A stretch of 64,000 bases of DNA from Bacillus vallismortis (GCF_004116955.1 NZ_CP026362.1:62001-126000); one strand, 5' to 3'; positions 1-12,372 are shown, numbered from the stretch's first letter. A program made the numbers and translations. The notes: generated from the sequence alone by a model not told the origin.

Positions 1-380
<380 letters not shown>

Positions 381-388
381 TAAAATGA

Positions 389-417
389 CCGCCGAGGTAT
401 CTCTCGGCGGTTTTTTT
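389..417 (+). terminator. Rho-independent terminator of eno
   Basis: An 8-bp stem, CCGCCGAG (389-396) paired with CTCGGCGG (403-410), has a 6-nt loop and is followed by seven T. It lies 9 nt after the eno stop. Confidence 0.92.
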
Positions 418-422
418 ATGCT

Positions 423-890
423 TTAGAGATCCAAATAAAGCCTTACCATATCGCGGCATTGAATGCCGTTTTCAAAGATCTCCTCCTCGTAGTGTCTGAT
501 AAAAAAATCACGGTCGATCCCCTGCAGGCGGAATCCGCATTTTTGATAAAGCGACAGCTGATGCATGCTTGAATTCCCAGTGCCAATCTCAATCACCCTT
601 GCTCCCATGTGTTTCGCTTTTTCAATGGCGTCGCGGATCAGCAGCTTGCCAATGCCCTGTTTTTGCATTGTTGGTTTTACTGCAATGTTAACGATTTCTG
701 CGGTTTGCGGTCTGGTTGTGATTATCACGTATACACCAGCTAACTCACCCGCTATATTAGCGGTATAGCATTCTCCTCTGGCTAGATATTCATCAACAAT
801 TTCTTTCGACGGATCGGCGAGCAGCAGAAGCTTGTACAGCGATTCATCATAGTTTTTCGCTTTTTGAATGGTGAGCTGTTGCATCATCAT
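423..890 (-). CDS. yvbK: GNAT-family N-acetyltransferase YvbK
   Basis: A 155-residue protein with a single GNAT fold. The acetyl-CoA-binding motif A is seen as VKPTMQKQGIGKLLIRDAI near residues 90-110 (the Q-x-x-G-I-G-K loop), followed by the conserved LYQKCGFR segment. The substrate is unknown. Three consecutive ATG codons start the frame. The Shine-Dalgarno AAAGGTGG lies so close to the first that the third ATG (at 884) has the better spacing, so the true protein may be 153 residues. The gene converges on eno and shares the gap holding the eno terminator. Confidence 0.85.
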   Translation of the reverse strand: MMMQQLTIQKAKNYDESLYKLLLLADPSKEIVDEYLARGECYTANIAGELAGVYVIITTRPQTAEIVNIAVKPTMQKQGIGKLLIRDAIEKAKHMGARVIEIGTGNSSMHQLSLYQKCGFRLQGIDRDFFIRHYEEEIFENGIQCRDMVRLYLDL

Positions 891-1016
891 TCCACCTTTT
901 CATATGTTTATAGAGATATTTTCATGATTTCCTCCAATTCGATACCATTCTATTATAAAATATGTAACATAGGAAATATGTACAAAATAGTGGAGCGAAA
1001 ATAGGAGGAACGTCAC

Positions 1017-2831
1017 ATGTTTTGTAAGGAATGCGGTCAGAGAAATAAAGAAGGGGCCAAGTTTTGTAAAGAATGCGGCACCCCGATCGGAGGGAGCAGC
1101 AGACAGGCACATAAAGAAACAGCAGGCGCTGCTGAAATGAGGCAGGCGCCGCGCAAGCCAATCCCTAAGAAAACCATCATCTTATGGAGCAGCATTGCCG
1201 CTGCGTGCGTTATATTATTCGCCGCCTATAAAACCGGAGCGTATTTTACTTCAAAGGATAGGTTAGTCGATAAATTTGAACAGGCTGTAAAGGATGAGGA
1301 TCAAGAGCAAATCGCGTCCCTCCTTACGCCGGTAAATGACAAGCTTAAGTTGACTAAAAAGAATGTAAAGCCGTTTCTTGCCTATTTAAAGGATCATCCT
1401 GATAAAAAAGATGAGCTTTTTGCATCGCTGCGTGCGGACACAGCTCAAAAGGATATCGTATACGCGGAGCAAGACGGGAAAAGCTTGCTCGTATTTGACC
1501 ATTATGATTTAAAGATAGCACCTGTTTATTTTGAAGTGACCAGCAATTATAAAAATACCGATCTATATGTGAATAAAGAGGATGCCGGACAGGTAAAGAA
1601 AGCCGATCAAGCACAAACCCTCGGGCCATACATTCCCGGCGAATATACCGTCTCAGCCAAACTGAAAAACGATGTCGTTGATCTCGTGAAAAAGGAAGAC
1701 ATTCAGGCTGTTGGCGATAACAGCTTTCGTGTTGATCTCTCATTGGAAGCAGACGATGTGACATTCAGCTTAGCGGATGACATCAAGAGCGGGAAGGGTG
1801 ATTTGCTGATTAACGGCAAGTCGATTCATAAGGACCCGTTCAAATCCGTCACATATGGCCCTCTTCTGACAGACGGATCCATGACGGCTGCGGTCGAAGC
1901 GGAGTTTCCGTGGGGAAAAACAAAAACAGCGGGCGTGCCAATCGACCATAAAGAAATGGAGTTAACGTTAATTCCTGATCAAGACACACAGGAAACTATT
2001 ATGAAAACGATTGTCAAAACAACGAAACAGTATTCCAAAGCGCTATCAGATGGGGATACAGCCCAGATGACAGAGGCGAGCGCCAAATGGAAGGCACAGG
2101 CGAAGGATACCGTCGATTCTTTGAAATATACGAATTCTTATTTAAAAGATAAATATTTAGAAACTGATTTTGATCTGGATACATTCGCTCTCTCTCAGAA
2201 AAACGACGGGACGTGGCAGGTATCAGTAAAAGGAAAAGAACTGCACCAGTCTTCTTCGTATAACGACTATACAAATTCCGAAATGACTGATGACAGTCCG
2301 AGTTACAAATATCTCCTTTCCTATGATAAAAAACAGAAAAAGTGGATTTTTGAAGAAGCAGAATCAACATTCGATTCGGCTGGAACAAATATAAAGAAAA
2401 TCAAAAATGATAAGCCGGAGACGTACACGTCCGCCTGGGAAGGCTCGAAAAACAAAGACAGTGAAAGCTCTGCAAGCGGTAATGTTACAGATGAACAAGT
2501 GACATTATTTATGGGCAGTTATTTGCAAAGTCAGGCAGATGCCGTGAATCAAAATCATTTCTCACTGATGGAAGACAGCCTTGAAAAAGGCAGTTCTCTT
2601 TATTCTGACCAACAGCATCTTGTAACGAAATTAAATAAAGAGGGGACAACGGAAGACTTTAATAACTATGAAGTGAAAAGCTGGAGTCAAAATGGATCGG
2701 CTATTACAATTAAGACGTATGAAGAATTCTATATCACAAAATCAGGCGGCAGTCCAAAACTGAAAACCTATAACTGGACCTATACCGGCGTAGTGAAGAA
2801 CGGAAGAATTTACTTAACGTCGATTCAATAA
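1017..2831 (+). CDS. yvbJ: Zinc-ribbon, single-pass membrane protein YvbJ
   Basis: A 604-residue protein. The N-terminus carries two CxxC knuckles (FCKECG at residues 2-7 and again near 19-24), forming one zinc ribbon in the cytoplasm. A hydrophobic segment near residues 50-66 (IILWSSIAAACVILFAAY) then anchors a large, probably extracellular lysine/aspartate-rich domain. This architecture matches the TcaA/YvbJ family, whose staphylococcal member affects teichoic acid and glycopeptide responses; the Bacillus role is unclear. AGGAGG at 1003-1008 sits 8 nt before ATG 1017. The neighbour yvbI begins with the same kind of ribbon and converges on this gene. Confidence 0.87.
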   Translation: MFCKECGQRNKEGAKFCKECGTPIGGSSRQAHKETAGAAEMRQAPRKPIPKKTIILWSSIAAACVILFAAYKTGAYFTSKDRLVDKFEQAVKDEDQEQIASLLTPVNDKLKLTKKNVKPFLAYLKDHPDKKDELFASLRADTAQKDIVYAEQDGKSLLVFDHYDLKIAPVYFEVTSNYKNTDLYVNKEDAGQVKKADQAQTLGPYIPGEYTVSAKLKNDVVDLVKKEDIQAVGDNSFRVDLSLEADDVTFSLADDIKSGKGDLLINGKSIHKDPFKSVTYGPLLTDGSMTAAVEAEFPWGKTKTAGVPIDHKEMELTLIPDQDTQETIMKTIVKTTKQYSKALSDGDTAQMTEASAKWKAQAKDTVDSLKYTNSYLKDKYLETDFDLDTFALSQKNDGTWQVSVKGKELHQSSSYNDYTNSEMTDDSPSYKYLLSYDKKQKKWIFEEAESTFDSAGTNIKKIKNDKPETYTSAWEGSKNKDSESSASGNVTDEQVTLFMGSYLQSQADAVNQNHFSLMEDSLEKGSSLYSDQQHLVTKLNKEGTTEDFNNYEVKSWSQNGSAITIKTYEEFYITKSGGSPKLKTYNWTYTGVVKNGRIYLTSIQ

Positions 2832-2833
2832 AA

Positions 2834-2870
2834 ACAACCCCATCACCAGCAGGTGATGGGGTTGTTTTTT
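2834..2870. terminator. Bidirectional terminator between yvbJ and yvbI
   Basis: A long perfect stem (AACAACCCCATCACC against GGTGATGGGGTTGTT, loop of 3-4 nt) is flanked by T on the plus strand and by A on the other side, so it can end both convergent genes. Confidence 0.9.
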
Positions 2871-3567
2871 AAAAGAATATGTAGCGGAAAATCTCTTTCA
2901 TATAGTGTTCGATCATAAGCTGGAATGTAACGCAGGTGATCAAATAAATGACAATCGTTGAGTAAATGACATCAACCTTTCCTTTATATGAATGCTGGTA
3001 ACTGATCAGCATCGCAGGAGGAATGGCAAAGAATGCACCGATTAAACCGACGGCTAAAATAGTGAAGCAAATGTCTGTATGCAATAAAAACAATAAAAGG
3101 GCAAGAACCAATATAGCCGTAAACGGAATAAGAAACGCGCCAAATCTGGAAAATGAATCTTTGAATGATACGTGGTTTCCCGCGATTTTCAAGGCGAAAA
3201 AGATCAATGCATGCAAAAAGAAAAGAAACAGGGCAAAATAAATGGTTGGCTCTAAAAAGATGGCTGTAAAGCTTACGCTGCCGGGACCGTCTGAAAAAAG
3301 GATATAAAACATCAAAGGGGTCAGCAAACTGAAAAGAACCAACGTGATGATCGCGCTGATCAGCTGTTCGCCGCCCGTTGTTTTACATTCCTGATAAGGG
3401 CGTTTCAGGACGGCCAAAACAAATGAACCGAACTGTTTTGCCGCTTGCTTTGCAGCGGCTCCGGTTTGCGCGGCCTGCTGCTGGCCTGACTGACCAGGGA
3501 GCGGTGATCCGCACTTCTCACAAAACTTTCCGCCATCTGTTTGATGGCCGCATTGAGGACAATACAT
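2869..3567 (-). CDS. yvbI: Zinc-ribbon multi-pass membrane protein YvbI
   Basis: A 232-residue protein with an N-terminal zinc ribbon made by YCPQCG (residues 2-7) and FCEKCG (about 16-21). A glutamine/alanine-rich linker follows, then about five hydrophobic segments between residues 60 and 232 (for example LISAIITLVLFSLLTPLMFYI). Such ribbon-plus-membrane proteins are common in Firmicutes and have no assigned activity. It is convergent with yvbJ. The shared ribbon suggests, but does not prove, a related role. The gene name is assigned from position. Confidence 0.75.
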   Translation of the reverse strand: MYCPQCGHQTDGGKFCEKCGSPLPGQSGQQQAAQTGAAAKQAAKQFGSFVLAVLKRPYQECKTTGGEQLISAIITLVLFSLLTPLMFYILFSDGPGSVSFTAIFLEPTIYFALFLFFLHALIFFALKIAGNHVSFKDSFSRFGAFLIPFTAILVLALLLFLLHTDICFTILAVGLIGAFFAIPPAMLISYQHSYKGKVDVIYSTIVIYLITCVTFQLMIEHYMKEIFRYIFF

Positions 3568-3670
3568 AAAATAACTCCTTTACCTGTAATATAGGGAAAA
3601 TAGACTACTATTTTTATTATAAAAGAAAAATGTAGTAAAGTAACCAGTATTCCTACAAAAATGTCACATG

Positions 3671-3701
3671 AAAAAGACACGAGTCTCATAAAAGCCGTGT
3701 C
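3671..3701 (-). terminator. Terminator of yvbH
   Basis: Read on the minus strand, GACACG pairs with CGTGTC (plus 3696-3701 and 3676-3681) and is followed by TTTTT. It lies just after the yvbH stop. Confidence 0.7.
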
Positions 3702-3710
3702 TGTTTTATG

Positions 3711-4325
3711 CTAGTTATTAATGTATTTCTCAAATACATCTCCAAAATCCTTAATATGATATTGAGAGCGAACGGATGTCAGCCAAGTGAATCCGAATTC
3801 GGTCAGCTCTTTATATTGCGTTTCAAGATTGACGTGCTCGGGGCGAGTATGATGAAGAATCGTTACGGCTTTATCCAAGCTTTGTTCCGCCTGATTGATT
3901 AAAATATCATTTTCATAGGTTGTTTCGGCAATGCGAAGCAGTGCTTTATATAGATCTTTTAACTTTTCAATTTGGTCTTTGTGCACATCGATGTCAAAGT
4001 GTTCAGTGCCCAGCTTGAATTTGATTTCCACATCGAGATCGACTTTTCCCGCGGTTTCCAGAAAAACATCAGACATTTTGAATTGAGAGTAAGGATAGCG
4101 TTTTAACGTTCGTTTTGAGGAAGTGGCGCGTTCGCCGTCCACATGGATCAGAGCCAGATTCGTAAAGCAGTATTCGTCTGCTTTCGTTTTAATCAAGAAG
4201 TATATTTTTTCATTGTCTTCATGCATGACATAGTCATCAGCATCTGTTTTGTCATAATCCTGAGGTTCGATAATTTTTCCGATATCAGATAAGCCAAGGG
4301 CATCTGCTGCAATTTTTTTGAACAT
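3711..4325 (-). CDS. yvbH: PH-domain protein YvbH
   Basis: A 204-residue soluble protein without a signal peptide or membrane segment. Residues 1 to about 120 fit the bacterial pleckstrin-homology fold (start FKKIAADALGLSDIGKII; strand pattern in EKIYFLIKTKADEYCFTNLALIHV). The C-terminal third is helical (IEKLKDLYKALLRIAETTYENDI and onward) and matches the YvbH-type oligomerisation extension. The function is not established. In strain 168 the MarC-family gene yvbG lies between yvbH and opcR; here only about 180 bp separate them and yvbG is missing. Confidence 0.85.
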   Translation of the reverse strand: MFKKIAADALGLSDIGKIIEPQDYDKTDADDYVMHEDNEKIYFLIKTKADEYCFTNLALIHVDGERATSSKRTLKRYPYSQFKMSDVFLETAGKVDLDVEIKFKLGTEHFDIDVHKDQIEKLKDLYKALLRIAETTYENDILINQAEQSLDKAVTILHHTRPEHVNLETQYKELTEFGFTWLTSVRSQYHIKDFGDVFEKYINN

Positions 4326-4488
4326 CTGTATACGTCCTTCCTATTAACATGATCACCTTATTGTAGCATGGAGGGTTTCTTGCTGGCTATAAGCCTATAA
4401 AAAGATTGGGAACCTAGTCCTTTTTGGCAATTTTGGTTCACACGTTTAGAAAGGAAACCGGAATGAACGGCACCGATGGGCATGCTTC

Positions 4489-4518
4489 AAAAACCCGCTC
4501 TATTACTTCAGGGAGCGG
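4489..4518 (-). terminator. Terminator of opcR
   Basis: On the minus strand CCGCTC (plus 4513-4518) pairs with GAGCGG (plus 4495-4500) and runs into TTTTT. The stem overlaps the last codons of opcR. Confidence 0.65.
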
Positions 4519-5059
4519 CTTTCTTTTGTTTTGGCACGTATTGAAAAACTTCCTCACTCTCAAAGAATTCGATCAGTCTGCTCAGCCAGTCGTAGTAATG
4601 GAGCCATTCTCGTAATTCATTCAGCAGCTGGTTGACTTTCTCTTCCGCTTCAGGGGTAAGCCCGTCCCTTTGCAAAAGATCAGTCAGCTCCCGGTTTAAT
4701 TTTTTATACAGCACTTTGTTTTTGCTCACGGCCTTTGTCCAGTTTGCCGCAAATAAAGAAATGAAGGTTTGATAATAATCCTGCTCAACGTCGTAAAGGT
4801 CTTTTCTTACCCCTTTTTCAAACACCTTCTCGGCAATATTGGCATCGATCATTTCACGGACAACCTGGCTCATCCGTGTTTTGCTCATGCCTGTTGCCTC
4901 TGACAGCTCGTTTAATGTCATCGGTTTTCGATTCATATAAATAATCCCAAGCACACGTCCGACAGTGGAAGGCATACCAAACGTCTGCATATTTTCGGCA
5001 ATCTTCTCAATGAGATGCTCTTCAGCATGTTCAATGATGTCGAGAGCAGTTTTTTCCAC
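4508..5059 (-). CDS. opcR: GbsR-type transcriptional repressor OpcR (YvbF)
   Basis: A 183-residue MarR/GbsR-family regulator. The winged helix-turn-helix lies near residues 40-95 (PMTLNELSEATGMSKTRMSQVVREM) and a helical dimerisation tail follows. It is divergent from opuCA, with the 260-bp gap holding the opuC promoter. Family members sense glycine betaine or choline status and repress osmoprotectant uptake genes. OpcR is known in B. subtilis as a repressor of opuC/opuB-type operons. It is about 80 percent alike to the second copy at 8793-9335, so the two arose with the opuC/opuB duplication. Which copy controls which operon cannot be read from sequence alone. Confidence 0.87.
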   Translation of the reverse strand: MEKTALDIIEHAEEHLIEKIAENMQTFGMPSTVGRVLGIIYMNRKPMTLNELSEATGMSKTRMSQVVREMIDANIAEKVFEKGVRKDLYDVEQDYYQTFISLFAANWTKAVSKNKVLYKKLNRELTDLLQRDGLTPEAEEKVNQLLNELREWLHYYDWLSRLIEFFESEEVFQYVPKQKKAAP

Positions 5060-5233
5060 AGCTGATCATCCCTTCAAATGGAAATTGGTGGTGTCAATAT
5101 ATCATATTTCTGCCAGCTGTTGAAAATAGCTGAATGCAGAGGAAGAGGGAGGTATCCGGCGTAATTGTAAGAACATCCTTTCCATCTTGGTCATAACAAT
5201 AAATAATCTGTAAATAACATATAATTTCGACAC

Positions 5234-5271
5234 ATTGTAAACTTTTTATTTTATAAAGTTCAAACTATAAT
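5234..5271 (+). promoter_or_regulatory. opuC promoter with block shared with opuB
   Basis: A sigma-A type arrangement of TTTTTA (5243-5248), a 17-nt spacer and TATAAT (5266-5271). The 24 nt at 5234-5257 are identical to 9497-9520 upstream of opuB, including the palindrome TTTATAAA that lies between -35 and -10. The placement suits a repressor operator for OpcR/YvaV; that role is inferred. Confidence 0.65.
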
Positions 5272-5322
5272 AAAGATTATACTTTTCAGAAAATTTATAG
5301 GAAACCTGCGGAGGTGCACGGA

Positions 5323-6462
5323 TTGCTGAAATTGGAACAAGTATCAAAAGTATATAAAGGCGGTAAAAAAGCTGTGAACAGCATTAATTTAGAGATAGCC
5401 AAGGGAGAATTCATCTGTTTTATCGGCCCGAGCGGCTGCGGAAAAACGACGACGATGAAAATGATTAATAGATTGATTGAACCATCGTCAGGAAAGATCT
5501 TGATCGACGGAGAAAATATGATCGAACAGGACCCGGTTGAGCTGAGGAGAAAAATCGGCTATGTCATTCAACAAATTGGTTTGTTCCCCCACATGACCAT
5601 CCAGCAGAACATCTCGCTCGTACCGAAACTGCTGAAATGGCCTGAAGAAAAACGGAAAGAACGGGCGAGAGAGCTATTAAAGCTTGTGGATATGGGCCCG
5701 GAATATTTAGACCGTTATCCCCATGAGCTCAGTGGCGGACAGCAGCAAAGAATCGGCGTGCTGCGCGCACTGGCTGCGGAACCCCCTCTCATTTTAATGG
5801 ATGAACCGTTCGGAGCCCTTGATCCGATTACGCGCGATTCCCTTCAGGAAGAATTCAAAAAACTGCAGAGAACCTTAAACAAAACGATTGTGTTTGTCAC
5901 CCACGATATGGACGAAGCGATTAAGCTTGCTGACCGGATCGTGATTTTAAAAGCGGGCGAAATCGTTCAAATCGGCACACCTGATGAGATTCTCAGGAAC
6001 CCGGCCAATGAATTTGTTGAAGAGTTTATCGGGAAAGAACGCCTGATCCAGTCAAGGCCGGATATCGAGCGGGTGGAGCAAATGATGAACAGAACGCCTG
6101 TGACGATATCTGCGGACAAAACGCTCTCCCAGGCGATTCAGCTGATGAGAGAAAAGCGTGTCGACTCGCTGCTCGTTGTGGACCGGCAGAATGTGTTGAA
6201 GGGCTACGTTGATGTGGAAATGATTGATCAAAACCGCAAAAAAGCGAGCGTCGTTGGCGATGTATACCGCTCAGATATATATACCGTGCAAAAAGGGGCG
6301 CTACTTCGCGATACGGTCCGGAAAATCTTAAAGCAGGGCTTCAAGTATGTCCCGGTGGTGGATGAACAGAACCATTTAGCGGGGATTGTGACAAGAGCGA
6401 GCCTTGTTGATATCGTATACGATTCGATATGGGGCGAGGCAGACCAGCTTATGACGATCTGA
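5323..6462 (+). CDS. opuCA: Glycine betaine/carnitine/choline ABC transporter ATPase OpuCA
   Basis: The 379-residue ATPase of the broad-specificity osmoprotectant importer OpuC. Walker A GPSGCGKTT is at residues 35-43, the signature LSGGQQQR near 138 and Walker B LILMDEP near 158. Tandem CBS domains fill about 255-370, the part that senses osmotic or nucleotide signals in related proteins. I chose TTG 5323 (MLKLEQVSK) because GGAGG (5310-5314) lies 8 nt upstream; the GTG at 5314 is part of that ribosome-binding site. It is first in opuCA-CB-CC-CD. Details such as LIQSRPDIERVEQ separate it from opuBA. Confidence 0.95.
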   Translation: MLKLEQVSKVYKGGKKAVNSINLEIAKGEFICFIGPSGCGKTTTMKMINRLIEPSSGKILIDGENMIEQDPVELRRKIGYVIQQIGLFPHMTIQQNISLVPKLLKWPEEKRKERARELLKLVDMGPEYLDRYPHELSGGQQQRIGVLRALAAEPPLILMDEPFGALDPITRDSLQEEFKKLQRTLNKTIVFVTHDMDEAIKLADRIVILKAGEIVQIGTPDEILRNPANEFVEEFIGKERLIQSRPDIERVEQMMNRTPVTISADKTLSQAIQLMREKRVDSLLVVDRQNVLKGYVDVEMIDQNRKKASVVGDVYRSDIYTVQKGALLRDTVRKILKQGFKYVPVVDEQNHLAGIVTRASLVDIVYDSIWGEADQLMTI

Positions 6463-6484
6463 CCAGGAAAGGAGCTCTTTTAAG

Positions 6485-8069
<1,585 letters not shown>

Positions 8070-8086
8070 GAAAAGAGGCGGATCAT

Positions 8087-8761
8087 ATGGAAGTACTACA
8101 GCAGCTTGGCAACTACTATTCGCAAAACGGCGGTTACGTGCTGCAGGAGTTTTACCGCCATTTTCTGATGTCGGTGTATGGCGTTTTATTTGCTGCCATT
8201 GTTGGTGTTCCGCTCGGCATCCTGATAGCCAGATACAGAAGATTAAGCGGATGGGTTTTTGCGGTGACGAACGTCATTCAGACCATCCCGGCTCTCGCTA
8301 TGCTCGCCGTGCTGATGCTTGTCATGGGGCTGGGCGCTAATACGGTGATATTGTCATTATTTCTTTATTCTCTTCTGCCGATTATCAGAAACACGTATAC
8401 AGGCATTATCAGCATTGATCATGCCTATCTTGAATCCGGAAAAGCGATGGGAATGACAAAATGTCAAGTGCTGCGGATGGTCGAACTACCGCTTGCGCTT
8501 TCTGTCATAATGGCCGGCCTGCGCACCGCGCTTGTCATTGCCATCGGCATTACCGCCATCGGGACATTTGTCGGCGCGGGCGGTCTCGGTGATATCATTG
8601 TCAGGGGATCAAACGCAACAAACGGAACCGCGATCATATTAGCGGGCGCCATCCCCACGGCTCTGATGGCGGTGATTGCCGATTTGGTCATGGGCTGGCT
8701 TGAACGCGCGTTAAGCCCGATGAAAAAGAAAAAGAAGAAAAACCTGGCCGGCGCCGCATAA
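8087..8761 (+). CDS. opuCD: Osmoprotectant ABC transporter permease OpuCD
   Basis: The 224-residue second permease of OpuC. The EAA loop is seen as YLESGKAMGMTKCQVLRMVELPLA, followed by the glycine-rich FVGAGGLGD segment typical of betaine permeases. The tail is very lysine-rich (PMKKKKKKN). It begins 17 nt after opuCC behind AAAGAGGCGG and is the last gene of the operon. A terminator follows. Its paralogue opuBD at 12373 is nearly the same through the membrane core and differs in the tail. Confidence 0.95.
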   Translation: MEVLQQLGNYYSQNGGYVLQEFYRHFLMSVYGVLFAAIVGVPLGILIARYRRLSGWVFAVTNVIQTIPALAMLAVLMLVMGLGANTVILSLFLYSLLPIIRNTYTGIISIDHAYLESGKAMGMTKCQVLRMVELPLALSVIMAGLRTALVIAIGITAIGTFVGAGGLGDIIVRGSNATNGTAIILAGAIPTALMAVIADLVMGWLERALSPMKKKKKKNLAGAA

Positions 8762-8763
8762 GA

Positions 8764-8794
8764 AAAAACGCCTTGTGGGAAACAGGGCGTTTTT
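8764..8794. terminator. Bidirectional terminator of opuC and yvaV
   Basis: AAAAACGCC(T)TGT pairs with ACA(G)GGCGTTTTT around a GGGA loop. It lies directly after opuCD and at the stop of the convergent yvaV. Confidence 0.88.
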
Positions 8795-9335
8795 AGGGCT
8801 TCGGTACATGTTTGAATATTTCTTCAGACTCAAAAAACTCAATCAAACGGCCGAGCCAATTGTAATAATCGAGCCATTCTTTTAGTTCTTTCAGCAGCTC
8901 ATTCACTTTCTCTTCCGCTTCAGGAGTAAGCTCTTCATCCAACATGCTAAGCAGCTCCCGATTGAGTTTTTTATGCATCATTTTGTTCTTGCTGACGATT
9001 TTGCTCCAAGTGGCTGTAAACAGCGTGATAAATGTTTGATAGTAATCCTGCTCAACCTCATATAAATCTTTTCGCACGCCCTTTTCAAACACTTTCTCGG
9101 CAATGTTGGCATCTAGCATTTCCCGGACAACTTGGCTCATACGTGTTTTGCTCATGCCGGTCGCTTCAGACAATTCGGTCAGCGTCATCGGTTTTCGATT
9201 CATATAAATAATGCCCAGCACACGCCCGACGGTAGAGGGCATTCCAAATGCATGCATGTTTTCCGCGATTCTTTCTATTAAATGGTCCTCGGCTTGTTCA
9301 ATGATCGTTAACGGATCTTTCTCCAACGGTTTCAA
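8793..9335 (-). CDS. yvaV: GbsR-type transcriptional regulator YvaV
   Basis: A 180-residue MarR/GbsR-family regulator and paralogue of OpcR (4508-5059). The helix-turn-helix (LTELSEATGMSKTRMSQVVREML) is almost unchanged between the copies; the C-terminal helical part and last residues differ more. It is divergent from opuBA and abuts the opuC terminator. In strain 168 the sdp cannibalism genes separate yvaV from opuCD; here the two are directly adjacent. It probably contributes to choline- or betaine-responsive control of opuB; the exact ligand cannot be told from sequence. Confidence 0.85.
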   Translation of the reverse strand: MKPLEKDPLTIIEQAEDHLIERIAENMHAFGMPSTVGRVLGIIYMNRKPMTLTELSEATGMSKTRMSQVVREMLDANIAEKVFEKGVRKDLYEVEQDYYQTFITLFTATWSKIVSKNKMMHKKLNRELLSMLDEELTPEAEEKVNELLKELKEWLDYYNWLGRLIEFFESEEIFKHVPKP

Positions 9336-9496
9336 TCCTTTCAGCTAACAATTCCGATGTCAATATACCACATTTTTGATATGGCGGAAAAGCTGTAACA
9401 AGAGAATTCGGCAGGAAATTGGAGCAATAAGGAGATCATCATAGGTCAATGCGGGTAAATCAGCGCTTACACATACTTTATAAACAATATGAACAA

Positions 9497-9534
9497 ATTG
9501 TAAACTTTTTATTTTATAAACTTTATTCTATAAT
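9497..9534 (+). promoter_or_regulatory. opuB promoter with block shared with opuC
   Basis: TTTTTA (9506-9511), a 17-nt spacer and TATAAT (9529-9534). The first 24 nt repeat 5234-5257 of the opuC promoter exactly, including the palindrome TTTATAAA between the boxes. It is a candidate operator for the GbsR-type repressors (inferred). Confidence 0.65.
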
Positions 9535-9610
9535 GGGAAGCATTCAATTGTCTGAAAAATTAAATATGAACTGAACGAATTGAATAAACTTAATTTTGGA
9601 GGTGCGATGT

Positions 9611-10756
9611 TTGCTGACATTAGAAAATGTCTCGAAAACATACAAGGGCGGCAAAAAAGCCGTTAACAACGTGAATCTAAAGATTGAAAAAGGCGAATTT
9701 ATCTGTTTTATCGGCCCGAGCGGCTGCGGGAAAACAACAACAATGAAAATGATAAACCGATTAATTGAGCCTTCCGCCGGCAAGATTTTTATTGATGGCG
9801 AAAACATCATAGAACAGGACCCCGTAGAGTTAAGGCGTAAGATCGGCTATGTCATTCAGCAGATTGGCTTGTTTCCACATATGACCATTCAGCAAAACAT
9901 TTCACTTGTCCCTAAACTGCTGAAATGGCCGGAGCACAAGCGGAAAGAGCGTGCGCGTGAGCTTTTGAAATTGGTCGATATGGGGCCAGAATATTTGGAC
10001 CGTTACCCTCATGAATTAAGCGGAGGACAGCAGCAGCGAATTGGTGTATTACGGGCACTTGCCGCGGAGCCGCCGCTTATCTTAATGGATGAACCGTTTG
10101 GGGCGCTTGACCCGATTACGAGGGATTCCCTTCAGGAAGAATTTAAAAAACTGCAAAAAACCTTACATAAAACCATCGTATTTGTTACCCACGATATGGA
10201 TGAAGCGATTAAGCTGGCAGACCGGATTGTGATTTTAAAAGCGGGAGAAATCGTTCAAGTTGGAACGCCCGATGGCATTTTGAGAAATCCAGCAGACGTA
10301 TTTGTTGAGGAATTTATCGGCAAGGAGCGGCTGATTCAGTCAGCCAGCCCGGATGTGGAACGGGTCGACCAGATTATGAACACACAGCCTGTAACGATCA
10401 CCGCGGATAAAACGCTTTCTGAAGCGATTCAGCTGATGAGGCAGGAGCGTGTCGATTCACTGCTTGTTGTCGATGACGAGCACGTTCTGCAAGGCTATGT
10501 GGATGTTGAGATCATTGATCAATGCCGGAAAAAAGCCAATCTCGTAGGAGAGGTTTTACATGAAGACCTTTACACCGTATTGGGCGGGACATTGCTGCGT
10601 GACACGGTCCGCAAAATTTTAAAACGGGGTGTCAAATATGTCCCTGTTGTGGATGAAAACCGGCGCTTAATCGGAATAGTGACTAGAGCGAGTCTGGTCG
10701 ACATTGTATATGACTCCCTCTGGGGAGAAGAAAAGCAGCTCGCGGTATTGTCATAA
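9611..10756 (+). CDS. opuBA: Choline ABC transporter ATPase OpuBA
   Basis: The 381-residue ATPase of the choline-specific importer OpuB. Walker A GPSGCGKTT, signature LSGGQQQR, Walker B LILMDEP and a C-terminal CBS pair lie as in opuCA. TTG 9611 (MLTLENVSK) has GGAGG (9598-9602) 8 nt upstream and gives the expected length; the TTG at 9596 lies before the ribosome-binding site. It is very close to OpuCA in the first 245 residues and diverges more in the CBS region, consistent with a tandem operon duplication. It heads opuBA-BB-BC-BD. Confidence 0.95.
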   Translation: MLTLENVSKTYKGGKKAVNNVNLKIEKGEFICFIGPSGCGKTTTMKMINRLIEPSAGKIFIDGENIIEQDPVELRRKIGYVIQQIGLFPHMTIQQNISLVPKLLKWPEHKRKERARELLKLVDMGPEYLDRYPHELSGGQQQRIGVLRALAAEPPLILMDEPFGALDPITRDSLQEEFKKLQKTLHKTIVFVTHDMDEAIKLADRIVILKAGEIVQVGTPDGILRNPADVFVEEFIGKERLIQSASPDVERVDQIMNTQPVTITADKTLSEAIQLMRQERVDSLLVVDDEHVLQGYVDVEIIDQCRKKANLVGEVLHEDLYTVLGGTLLRDTVRKILKRGVKYVPVVDENRRLIGIVTRASLVDIVYDSLWGEEKQLAVLS

Positions 10757-10770
10757 GGAGGCAACAAGTC

Positions 10771-12356
<1,586 letters not shown>

Positions 12357-12372
12357 AAGGGGGACGAAGGCA

